This document shows, in pieces, positions 1 through 6,419 of a stretch of DNA of 8,210 bases. Made by a program: the position numbers and the translations under genes. The stretch covers positions 1-8,210 of the forward strand of contig JAJPYK010000103.1 in NCBI GenBank assembly GCA_021205005.1, in the 5' to 3' direction. The DNA comes from Paraprevotella sp. GTDB lineage: Bacteria; Bacteroidota; Bacteroidia; Bacteroidales; Bacteroidaceae. The notes under the pieces are model-generated. The model made no database searches and was not told where the DNA came from. It was given only the letters and a program-made list of their open reading frames with translations. The first letter of the stretch is position 1. Each line of letters begins with the position of its first letter.

Positions 1-1
1 C

Positions 2-1366
2 GTTTTAGGTGTAGCCGCTGTCAGTGTCCCCGCGATGGCACAATACGAGGGAACCAGGGTTTACGATCGTATCGGTCATGGACAAGACAGTATTACCACC
101 TTGGGCAATATTGTGGCCTATAAAGACAGCTACAAAGCCCAAGATTATGCCGGTGCCTATGAGCCATGGAAAGCCGTGATTACAAAGGCTCCATGTGCAG
201 AAGTCAGCACATACGCTTATGGCGCGATGATTCTTGCCAACGTTTTGGTTAAAGAGCAGGATGCAGCGAAGAAAAAAGAGTATTTCAACGAATTGATGAA
301 CTTATACGACACGCGTTTGAAGAACATGGATGCGCTGAACTCTTTTACGAAACCGGATAAACGGGCAACCAAAGGTGATATTCTGGCTCGAAAAGCATTC
401 GATTATGCCGACTATGGAGCAGGCGTAGCCGACGACTATTCTTTGGATAAAGCGTACAACATGTTCCGTGAAGGCATTGACCTTATTAATAAAGATGGGG
501 CTAAGGAAGTACCGGGATTTGTGCTGAACAAATTTTTCGAGATTTCCTATCAAAAGTATATGGCGGACTCAACCAACTTTAGGGAACAGTTCTTGAAAGA
601 TTATATGGAAAGCCGGGACGCTTGCCAAAACATGTTGAGCTTGGCTAATGAAGCCACAGACTCCGTAGCTGCACAGAAGATTTTGGAGCAATACGATCCG
701 ACTTTGAACCATATCGAAACGCTTTTTGCACAATCTAAAGCAGCCGATCGCGAACAACTCATCGCCATCTTTGGTCCTAAAATCGAAGAAAACAAGAATA
801 ATTTGGCCTATCTGAAGTCGGCGTTGACCTTGTTGGCCTCCAATGATTGCGATGACACCGATGTCTATTTCAAGGCGGCTGAATATGCCTATCGCATTCA
901 ACCGAGTTACGAATCGGCTATCGGTACGGCGCAAAAGTATTATAAAGAGGGAAAAGTAGCTGAGTCCATACAATACTACGACAAAGCTCTTGAATTATGT
1001 TCCACGGATCAAACCAAAGCTGCCATCGCATTGAAAATTGCCAATGCAATGGCCAAAACAGGTGAATCAACCAAAGCTTTCACTTATCTGGATAAGGCTG
1101 TTAAATACAGTCCGGCCATTGCAGGAAAAGCACATTTAGTACGTGCACAGATCTTGGCGGCTAACAAAAATTATGCTGATGCCATCACATATTGCACTAA
1201 GGCAGCCAACGAAGACGTAAGTATCTCCGGTTCTGCCAACCGTCTGAAGGCAAACATTCAGGATGTACAGCGCAAAAATGCCGAATACGAGCGTGCAAAT
1301 GCTGAATACAAGGCGCAAAAGGCTAAACAGGAAAAAGAAGAGAATTTCTGGAAAGGCGGAAAATAA
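2..1366 (+). CDS. Secreted tetratricopeptide-repeat (TPR) protein, 5' end outside window
   Basis: A TPR-repeat protein of the kind common in Bacteroides/Parabacteroides, probably periplasmic or envelope-associated; its exact role is unknown. The first ATG in the window (35) is not the likely start. The frame is open back to base 2 and reads VLGVAAVSVPAMAQ, the hydrophobic core and AMA|Q cleavage site of a signal peptide, so the true start is a few codons upstream of the window. Counting from the ATG at 35, the mature part is mostly alpha-helical. TPR-like helix pairs are clearest at about residues 270-400 (motifs such as YYKEGKVAESIQYYDKALEL and AKTGESTKAFTYLDKAVKY), with Ala/Gly/Tyr at TPR positions. 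The C-terminus is a charged Lys/Glu/Ala-rich helix ending in FWKGGK, possibly a coiled coil. TPRs usually mediate protein-protein contacts, but no partner is visible here. The gene ends in TAA just before a terminator, so it is the last gene of its transcript. Confidence 0.88.
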   Translation, partial: VLGVAAVSVPAMAQYEGTRVYDRIGHGQDSITTLGNIVAYKDSYKAQDYAGAYEPWKAVITKAPCAEVSTYAYGAMILANVLVKEQDAAKKKEYFNELMNLYDTRLKNMDALNSFTKPDKRATKGDILARKAFDYADYGAGVADDYSLDKAYNMFREGIDLINKDGAKEVPGFVLNKFFEISYQKYMADSTNFREQFLKDYMESRDACQNMLSLANEATDSVAAQKILEQYDPTLNHIETLFAQSKAADREQLIAIFGPKIEENKNNLAYLKSALTLLASNDCDDTDVYFKAAEYAYRIQPSYESAIGTAQKYYKEGKVAESIQYYDKALELCSTDQTKAAIALKIANAMAKTGESTKAFTYLDKAVKYSPAIAGKAHLVRAQILAANKNYADAITYCTKAANEDVSISGSANRLKANIQDVQRKNAEYERANAEYKAQKAKQEKEENFWKGGK

Positions 1367-1398
1367 ATCCCCAGCATCCGTTTAGTCACGTATTATAT

Positions 1399-1434
1399 AA
1401 AGGAGGCAATCCCATCGGACTGCCTCCTTTTATC
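1399..1434 (+). terminator. Rho-independent terminator after the TPR gene
   Basis: A perfect 10-bp stem (AAAGGAGGCA at 1399-1408 with TGCCTCCTTT at 1421-1430) closes a 12-base loop and is followed by further T-rich sequence. It starts 32 bases after the TPR stop codon. On the minus strand the same hairpin is followed by an AT-rich TTTATATAAT stretch, so it may also stop leftward transcription. Confidence 0.85.
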
Positions 1435-1501
1435 ATCTATAAGCCAAACAGGTTCAGAATGTTCATCGTGCTTTAATTATTGAACAACGAGCCTTTTATG
1501 C

Positions 1502-1760
1502 CTAATCAATTAACTTTTTTAAATTTTCTGACTTACCGTAATTCATGCCATAGGAATCAAGTCTTTCTTACTTATCATGTAAAATCCTCACGACTTTAAT
1601 ATCTCGTTCCATACTTCCCGCCTTAAATAACTGATAATCTATAAAGAACGATTCGTCAGGCAGGAATGGATCCGAAATGAAATTCCATCGAGATACATGT
1701 TGTAGGGAAGTACAAGAAGCCTGCTTATCGTCATTTAGAAGAAAAGCCTGCTGTTTTCAT
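1502..1760 (-). pseudogene. Possible remnant of a small unidentified gene
   Basis: On the minus strand a frame stays open for 62 codons (1571-1756) and reads like real protein, for example SDPFLPDESFFIDYQLF and MERDIKVVRILHDK. It has no in-frame start. An ATG at 1760-1758 lies immediately upstream in another phase. Removing one A from its AAAA run (plus-strand T run 1754-1757) would join it to the open frame, giving MKQQAFLLNDDKQ. After a TAA at 1568-1570 the same frame continues as ERLDSYGMNYGKSENLKKLID to a TAG at 1502-1504. The reconstruction is about 85 codons with one frameshift and one internal stop. I do not recognise the family. Chance is a real alternative in AT-rich DNA; the main support is the protein-like composition of the open stretch. 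It would be transcribed divergently from the NrtR regulator. Confidence 0.3.
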
Positions 1761-1769
1761 TCCAATAAC

Positions 1770-1783
1770 ATGTTATACAACAT
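1770..1783. promoter_or_regulatory. Imperfect palindrome, candidate operator upstream of the NrtR-family gene
   Basis: ATGTTATACAACAT has perfect 5-bp arms (ATGTT/AACAT) around the centre ATAC. It lies 62 bases before the regulator's ATG, and about 10 bases before the possible minus-strand remnant. NrtR-family regulators bind palindromic sites near their own genes, which makes this a plausible site. No second full copy was found in the window; the closest is a half-site ATGTTGTA near 1697, itself part of TTGTA-N6-TACAA. Confidence 0.3.
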
Positions 1784-1817
1784 AATAAAGGAAACGATAT
1801 TAATCCCGCCTGCATGT

Positions 1818-1838
1818 TACCTTTGTTTGCAAAAGGTA
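1818..1838 (+). promoter_or_regulatory. Promoter -7 box TACCTTTG embedded in an inverted repeat
   Basis: TACCTTTG (1818-1825) matches the Bacteroidetes -7 consensus TAnnTTTG. No good -33 TTTG is seen at the usual distance, so the promoter call is moderate. The box is also the left arm of a perfect 7-bp inverted repeat, TACCTTT-N7-AAAGGTA (right arm 1832-1838). A dyad over the -7 element and likely transcription start suits a repressor operator, possibly for autoregulation by the NrtR-family protein that starts 8 bases later. That regulatory role is inference. Confidence 0.45.
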
Positions 1839-1845
1839 TAGAATC

Positions 1846-2631
1846 ATGGATCAACACGTGTGCACCGAAGAACGAATCAACCCTCATGTCTCCGTAGATT
1901 GTGTGGTGCTGGGATTCGACGGCGAACAACTCAAAGTACTTCTGGTCAGGCAAACCGGGCAAACCGCCGGAGACGATTACGACAACAACATGAAGTTGCC
2001 GGGAAGCCTGATCTACAACGATGAGGATCTGGACGAGGCTGCCCACAGAGTTTTATATGAGCTGACCGGCATAAAAGATCTCCGCCTCATTCAGTTCCGG
2101 GCATTCGGATCGAAGAACAGGACTAAAAATCCCAAGGATACCAAATGGCTGGAACACTTTTACCAACTAAACCAAAAGGTCGAACAGATCGTCACCATCA
2201 TTTATTTGACGATGGTGAAAATCGATCGGCGTCTCAGTCATTTGTCGAATAAATACGAAGCTTGCTGGACCGGCATCAACGAATTGTGCCCGTTGGCGTT
2301 CGATCATAATCTTATCATCAGCGAAGCCTTGCTATTTATACGGCAATACGTGCAAACCCATTCCTCCGTACTGTTCGATCTCCTGCCTCGAAAATTTACC
2401 GCAGCCGAGATGCGCATGCTTTATGCCAAACTCTACAACCGGAGTTTCGACATCCGCAATTTTCATAAGAAGATCGCTCAGATGAAATATGTCATTCCCC
2501 TGGAAGAGTTCCAAACCGATGTGGCACATCGGGCGGCACGATACTACAAATTCGACCGGAAACTCTATAATAAGCTCCACGGCATGGGCAAATCCTATAA
2601 CGAAGAAAATAATGAAAATCATTCAATTTAA
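1846..2631 (+). CDS. NrtR/AraR-family sugar-responsive transcriptional regulator (Nudix + winged helix)
   Basis: A cytoplasmic DNA-binding regulator of the Nudix-related (NrtR) family, which in Bacteroidetes includes the arabinose regulator AraR and xylose-linked paralogues. Residues ~14-150 form the Nudix-like domain (starting HVSVDCVVLGFDGEQLKVLL). The Nudix box region (residues 53-76, starting GSLIYNDEDLDEA) is degenerate: the catalytic REUxEExGU signature reads RVLYELTGI, so hydrolase activity is unlikely and the domain probably senses a ligand. Residues ~179-244 form the winged-helix domain with the family signatures LLPRKFTAAEMRML, NFHKKIAQM and HRAARYYKFDRKLYNKL. At 261 aa it appears intact. 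A XylE-type transporter follows 15 bases downstream, so the ligand is probably a pentose derivative and xylose is the best guess; arabinose cannot be excluded. Two inverted repeats upstream may be its operators. It appears to have outlived its broken transporter partner. Confidence 0.85.
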   Translation: MDQHVCTEERINPHVSVDCVVLGFDGEQLKVLLVRQTGQTAGDDYDNNMKLPGSLIYNDEDLDEAAHRVLYELTGIKDLRLIQFRAFGSKNRTKNPKDTKWLEHFYQLNQKVEQIVTIIYLTMVKIDRRLSHLSNKYEACWTGINELCPLAFDHNLIISEALLFIRQYVQTHSSVLFDLLPRKFTAAEMRMLYAKLYNRSFDIRNFHKKIAQMKYVIPLEEFQTDVAHRAARYYKFDRKLYNKLHGMGKSYNEENNENHSI

Positions 2632-2646
2632 ATAAAACCATTTATC

Positions 2647-4121
2647 ATGGAACATACTCAAGAAGGAGACAGAATATATCTGTATTCCATTACGACCGTA
2701 GCCATCTTAGGCGGTCTGCTTTTCGGCTACGACACCGCTGTGATCTCCGGTGCGGAAAAAGGTCTCGAAGCTTTTTTTCTCACCGCCACCGATTTCCATT
2801 ACGACAAAGTCATGCACTGAATTAGCTCGTCCAGCGCACTGATCGGCGGCGTGATCGGGGGATCCATATCCGGTTTCTTGGCTTCACGTCTGGGGCGTCG
2901 CAATTCCTTGCGTCTGGCCTCTGTCTTGTTCTTCCTCTCCGCGTTGGGGTCTTATCATCCCGAGTTCCTCTTTTTCGATTATGGAAAGGCCGACTGGAAT
3001 TTTCTGATCGCTTTTAACCTCTATCGCATATTGGGCGGTATCGGAGTCGGTTTAGCTTCAGCCGTATGTCCCATGTATATTGCCGAAATCGCTCCGTCCC
3101 ATATCCGTGGCACACTGGTATCCTGTAACCAATTCGCCATCATCTTCGGCATGTTGGTGGTTTATTTCGTCAACTATATGATTATGGGCGACCATCAGAA
3201 TCCCATTCTGATCAAAGACGCCACGACCGGATTCGTCTGCGTCAGTCCGGAATCCGACATGTGGAGCGTATATAACGGATGGCGTTATATGTTCGGTTCC
3301 GAAGCTTTTCCTGCGGCCATATTCGGTTTACTACTGTTCTGCGTCCCCAAGACTCCGCGCTACTTGGTCATGTGCGGAGAAGAGGACCGGGCTTTCGTGA
3401 TCCTGAAAAAGATCAACGGCCATACCATTGCCGGAAAGGTTCTGGAAGAAATCAAACAGACCTCAAAAGAAAAGACGGAGAAATTGTTCACTTATGGCGT
3501 GACCGTCATTGTCATCGGCATCATGCTATCCGTATTCCAGCAAGCCATCGGTATCAATGCCGTATTATATTTTGCCCACGTATCTTTGAAAGCGCCGGAG
3601 CCGAAGGCGGAGGAATGGTGCAAACCGTCATCATGGGTATCATCAATATCCTGTTCACCTTAGTCGCCATTTTCACCGTAGACCGTTTCGGACGCAAACA
3701 TTTGCTCATTATCGGCTCCATCGGGATGGCCGTAGGAGCATTCTGCGTAGCCCTCTGCGACCATATGGGCATTAAAGGCATTATCCCGGTATTGTCCGTC
3801 ATCGTCTATGCCGCATTCTTCATGATGTCATGGGGCCCGATCTGCTGGGTGCTTATTGCGGAAATTTTCCCCAATACCATCCGAGGAAAAGCCGTAGCCA
3901 TTGCAGTAGCTTTCCAATGGGTGTTCAACTATTTGGTATCGTCCACCTTCCCCGCCTTATACGATTTCAGCCCGATGTTCGCTTATAGTCTGTATGGCAT
4001 CATCTGCCTGCTCTCCGCCCTATTCGTGTGGAAAAGCGTGCCAGAAACCAAAGGAAAAACATTGGAAGACATGACGGCACTCTGGAAGAAACACAGCGAT
4101 CAGAAACTGAAACGCCCCTAA
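2647..4121 (+). pseudogene. xylE: Broken D-xylose/proton symporter of the major facilitator superfamily (XylE-like)
   Basis: The reconstructed product is a 12-helix MFS sugar porter of about 491 residues, the usual XylE length, located in the inner membrane. Family signatures run in order: GYDTAVISG in helix 1 (Asp29 aligns with the XylE proton-coupling Asp), SALIGGVIGG in helix 2, RLGRR, PMYIAEIAPSHIRG, TPRYL, the sugar-binding QQAIGINAVLYFA, DRFGRK, WGPICWVLIAEIFPNTIRGK and PETKGKTLEDM. Two lesions disrupt it. Codon 58 is TGA (2818-2820). A one-base deletion lies in the CCC run at 3575-3577: a fourth C would restore FAPRIFESAGAEGGGMVQ. Downstream of the second lesion the reading frame is intact to a TAA at 4119-4121. 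Neither half could form a transporter alone. The gene sits 15 bases after the NrtR-family regulator, probably in one transcript, and ends before a strong terminator. An arabinose or other sugar porter is possible, but the sequence is closest to XylE. Sequence error is the alternative explanation for the breaks. Confidence 0.9.
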
Positions 4122-4151
4122 AAGGAAAGAAAGATTTCAGCTCCACCCGAT

Positions 4152-4196
4152 TCACCCTTGACTGACTCTTTACGTTACGTCAAGGGTGATTTCTTT
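4152..4196 (+). terminator. Rho-independent terminator after the xylE-like pseudogene
   Basis: A perfect 11-bp stem (TCACCCTTGAC at 4152-4162 with GTCAAGGGTGA at 4179-4189) with a 16-base loop, followed by TTTCTTT. It lies 30 bases after the transporter's stop codon and separates the regulator/transporter transcript from the oxidoreductase transcript. Confidence 0.88.
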
Positions 4197-4221
4197 CAAT
4201 TCATACCCCCTGTTCACTGTA

Positions 4222-4240
4222 TTTTTTTGTACATTTGCGT
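4222..4240 (+). promoter_or_regulatory. Bacteroidetes-type promoter for the oxidoreductase-DUF4421-glycosylase operon
   Basis: TACATTTG at 4230-4237 matches the -7 consensus TAnnTTTG, is followed by CG and is preceded by a T run (TTTTTTTG), a common look for strong promoters in this phylum. The predicted transcript start is about 4243, giving a leader of roughly 30 bases. A canonical -33 TTTG at the usual spacing is not clear. Its position between a terminator and the first gene of the next cluster supports the call. Confidence 0.6.
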
Positions 4241-4270
4241 AAAAATCAAATCGATATCAATTAGACGCTT

Positions 4271-5260
4271 ATGGACGAGGAAGTCATCATCAAATGGGGG
4301 TTTATAGGATGCGGAGAAGTTACGGAAAAGAAGAGCGGACCGGCTTTCAGCCTTGTGCCAGGTTCGAAGATCGAAGCCGTCATGAGCCGTAACAAAGAAA
4401 AAGCACGTTCGTATGCCGAAAGACACGGCATACCCAAATGGTACACCTACGCGCAAGAATTGGTGGACGATCCGGAAGTCAATGCCGTCTATATTGCCAC
4501 TCCTCCCTCTTCGCATGCCACGTTCGCCATCATGGCCATGAAGGCTGGCAAACCGGTTTATGTGGAAAAGCCTTTGGCGGCCAACTACGAAGAGTGCTGC
4601 CGTATCAACCGCGTATCGGCACAAACCGGCATACCTTGTTTCGTAGCTTACTACCGTCGCTATCTCCCCTACTTCGCCAAGGTCAAGGAACTGATACACA
4701 ACGGCAGCATAGGTCGCGTACTGAATGTGCAGATCCGCTTTGCCGTTCCTCCGCGGGACTTAGATTATAACAGCCGAGAATTGCCTTGGCGCGTGCAACG
4801 CGACATCGCCGGCGGAGGCTATTTCTACGATTTGGCCCCGCACCAGCTCGATTTGCTGCAAGACTTTTTCGGTCCGATCATCAACGCGCAGGGCTATTGC
4901 ACCAATCGGGAAGGCCTGTATGCCACGGAAGACAACGTCAGCGCGTGTTTCCAGTTTCCCGACGGCCTGCCCGAATCCGGTTTATAGTGCTTCGTCGCTC
5001 ATGAATCCGCCAAAACCGACCGCATAGAGATCATAGGCGACAAAGGGCAAATCTGCTTTTCCGTCTTCACTTACGACCCCATCGCATTGCATACGGAGCG
5101 GAGACGAGAAGAACTGGTCATCCCGAATCCCGACCATGTACAGCTGCCTCTAATCCACAATATCGTCGAACATTTGCAGAAACAGTCCGTTTGCACCTGC
5201 GACAGCGTAAGCGCAACCCCCGTCAATTGGGTCATGGACCAAATCTTAGGAAAACTGTAA
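4271..5260 (+). pseudogene. Gfo/Idh/MocA-family NAD(P)-dependent oxidoreductase interrupted by a TAG codon
   Basis: Members of this family oxidise or reduce sugars, inositols and related compounds in the cytoplasm using NAD(P). Residues 8-26 carry the Rossmann glycine motif (WGFIGCGEVTEKKSGPAF; Gly10/13/15). Residues 99-101 are the family EKP motif with catalytic Lys100. Residues 183-194 (GGYFYDLAPHQLD) hold the conserved Asp187 and His191. Codon 239 is TAG (4985-4987), yet the same frame runs on for 90 sense codons (CFVAHESAKTDRIEIIGDKG to NWVMDQILGKL), ending in TAA at 5258-5260. That gives about 329 residues, the normal family length. The position before CFVAHES is expected to be Trp, so a single G-to-A change (TGG to TAG) explains the stop. 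The truncated 238-aa product keeps the nucleotide-binding fold and active-site motifs but loses part of the C-terminal sheet. Substrate unknown; relatives are sometimes named 1,5-anhydro-D-fructose reductase, which I cannot confirm. It is the first gene of the trio. Confidence 0.87.
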
Positions 5261-5261
5261 T
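5248..5261 (+). promoter_or_regulatory. Possible ribosome-binding site for the DUF4421 gene, inside the oxidoreductase 3' end
   Basis: AGGA (5248-5251) lies 10 bases before the ATG at 5262, within the last codons of the oxidoreductase frame, and only one base separates that stop from the ATG. This arrangement suggests translational coupling, supports 5262 as the start, and means the upstream TAG could reduce expression of this gene. Shine-Dalgarno sites are often dispensable in Bacteroidetes. Confidence 0.35.
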
Positions 5262-6419
5262 ATGGGATGGCGGAAACTGCTGATATTGTATTTTCTGTCT
5301 ACGAAAATGGTTGTCTTCGCACAATCCGTTACGGAAAAAATACCGCAACTGCCGCCAGAGGGGGCAGTGGACAGTCTCGTGTCCGACAAGCATGCCGTCA
5401 CCGACGCCACCGCGTCTCCCATCCCTCCCAAACGGGCCAATATATTCCAACGGTTCATCCAGGCTTTCAACGCTATGGACACGACCTATATCACCCCGAA
5501 TAAATACAAATGGGCTTTTATGCTTCAAAACACAAACAGTTTCGAAAGCTACACTTTACGCAGCCGGGAATACGGACAAAAACTGTCCTTTGCTCCGAAT
5601 CCGGCCATTAAAATAGGGCCTTATTTCGGATGGCGATGGATATTTCTGGGCTATACGTTCCAGATCTCTTCGTTAGGCAAAGGGGAAGACGCGAAGAAAA
5701 CAGAGTTCCAATTGAGTCTTTACAGTTCCATGCTGGGTCGCGACCTTATCTACAGACGAACCGGAAACGACTTCCATATCCGTAAGGTCAAAGGCTTCGG
5801 AGAAGACGCCCAGCAAGTAAAAGGCACCAATTGTTCCGGTATCAATGTCAAGGTGACAGGCCTTAACGTCTATTATATCTTCAACCATAAAAGATTCTCA
5901 TATCCGGCAGCCTTTTCACAAAGCACCGTACAACGTAAGAACAGCGGTTCGTGGAAAGTCGGCGTGTCTTACACCCAACATGAACTGGACTTCGATTGCA
6001 ATGCCCTGCCGCAGGAATTGACGCACAATCCCCACCATGAATTCAGTCAGGATTTCCAATTCTCCGATTTGAAGTATACAGACATCAGTGTCAGTTGCGG
6101 CTACGCCTACAACTGGGTGTTTAAAAGAAACTGGCTGTTCTGCATCTCCGTCATGCCGGCCATCGGCTACAAAAAGACGCATTCGGCTCCAATCGACACG
6201 CAAGACATTTCTTCGCCGGCTTCCAACCTCTCCAATTTCAACTTCGATGTCATCGGACGCGCCGGATTGGTATGGAACAATACGAAATATTTCGGCGGCC
6301 TGTCGCTGATCGTGTATAACTACAATTATCGACACAGCCAGCTTTCCATCAACAACACATTCGGTACGCTTAATTTATATATCGGACTGAATTTCAATAA
6401 ACGCAAAGCATACAGATGA
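5262..6419 (+). CDS. DUF4421 family protein, predicted outer-membrane beta-barrel
   Basis: A 385-aa protein of the Bacteroidetes family DUF4421, for which no biochemical function is known to me. Residues 1-20 (MGWRKLLILYFLSTKMVVFA) look like a signal peptide cleaved before Gln21, so the protein is exported. A polar, Pro-rich linker (~21-60) precedes the domain. The domain carries the family-typical stretches DTTYITPNKYKWAFMLQNTN, GPYFGWRWIFLGYTFQ, FQLSLYSSMLGRDLIYRRTG, GLNVYYIFNHKRFSYPAAFSQS and SYTQHELDFD. Alternating hydrophobic/aromatic strands separated by polar turns, and the ending LNLYIGLNFNKRKAYR, fit a beta-barrel; this localisation is inference. It starts one base after the oxidoreductase stop and overlaps the glycosylase start by 4 bases (ATGA), so all three are probably one operon. 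It appears intact. Confidence 0.85.
   Translation: MGWRKLLILYFLSTKMVVFAQSVTEKIPQLPPEGAVDSLVSDKHAVTDATASPIPPKRANIFQRFIQAFNAMDTTYITPNKYKWAFMLQNTNSFESYTLRSREYGQKLSFAPNPAIKIGPYFGWRWIFLGYTFQISSLGKGEDAKKTEFQLSLYSSMLGRDLIYRRTGNDFHIRKVKGFGEDAQQVKGTNCSGINVKVTGLNVYYIFNHKRFSYPAAFSQSTVQRKNSGSWKVGVSYTQHELDFDCNALPQELTHNPHHEFSQDFQFSDLKYTDISVSCGYAYNWVFKRNWLFCISVMPAIGYKKTHSAPIDTQDISSPASNLSNFNFDVIGRAGLVWNNTKYFGGLSLIVYNYNYRHSQLSINNTFGTLNLYIGLNFNKRKAYR

Larger units (their letters stand above)
1435..1845. other. AT-rich intergenic region between the TPR gene and the NrtR regulator
   Basis: About 410 bases with no intact gene on either strand. It is more AT-rich than the genes to the right. Three things can be pointed to: a possible decayed minus-strand gene (1502-1760), an imperfect palindrome at 1770-1783, and a TAnnTTTG promoter box inside a second inverted repeat at 1818-1838. 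No tRNA, small-RNA structure, insertion-sequence end or direct repeat was recognised. A short minus-strand peptide, MNILNLFGL, can be read near 1440-1466, but nothing supports its expression. Confidence 0.6.

Noticed and set aside
35..37. ATG at 35 as the start of the TPR protein
   Set aside because: The frame is open upstream to base 2 and encodes the end of a signal peptide (VLGVAAVSVPAMA), so this Met lies at the cleavage site rather than the start.
1440..1466. Short minus-strand peptide MNILNLFGL as a leader peptide
   Set aside because: Nine codons with no attenuator-like alternative hairpins and no downstream gene on that strand; chance is enough to explain it.
2818..2820. TGA read as selenocysteine or as a reassigned codon
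   Set aside because: XylE-type transporters have no selenocysteine here, no SECIS-like hairpin was evident just after it, and TGA acts as a normal stop for three intact genes in the window.
3575..3577. Programmed frameshifting or phase variation in the transporter
   Set aside because: There is no slippery heptamer or downstream pseudoknot that I can see, the CCC tract is too short for slipped-strand switching, and a separate TGA already disables the gene.
3279..3578. The N-terminal part of an apparent ORF starting at 3279
   Set aside because: Before the frameshift at ~3575 this frame gives a basic, low-hydrophobicity sequence unlike any membrane protein; only the part from 3579 onward is real transporter sequence.
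2851..3663. A separate 270-aa gene starting at GTG 2851
   Set aside because: It begins within a transmembrane helix motif (SALIGGVIGG) and is the middle piece of the XylE-like pseudogene, in phase with the part before the TGA.
4214..4699. Minus-strand and alternate-frame ORFs over the oxidoreductase, DUF4421, glycosylase and HAD genes
   Set aside because: They lie opposite or inside well-supported genes and show no recognisable domains; they are by-products of codon bias in the real frames.
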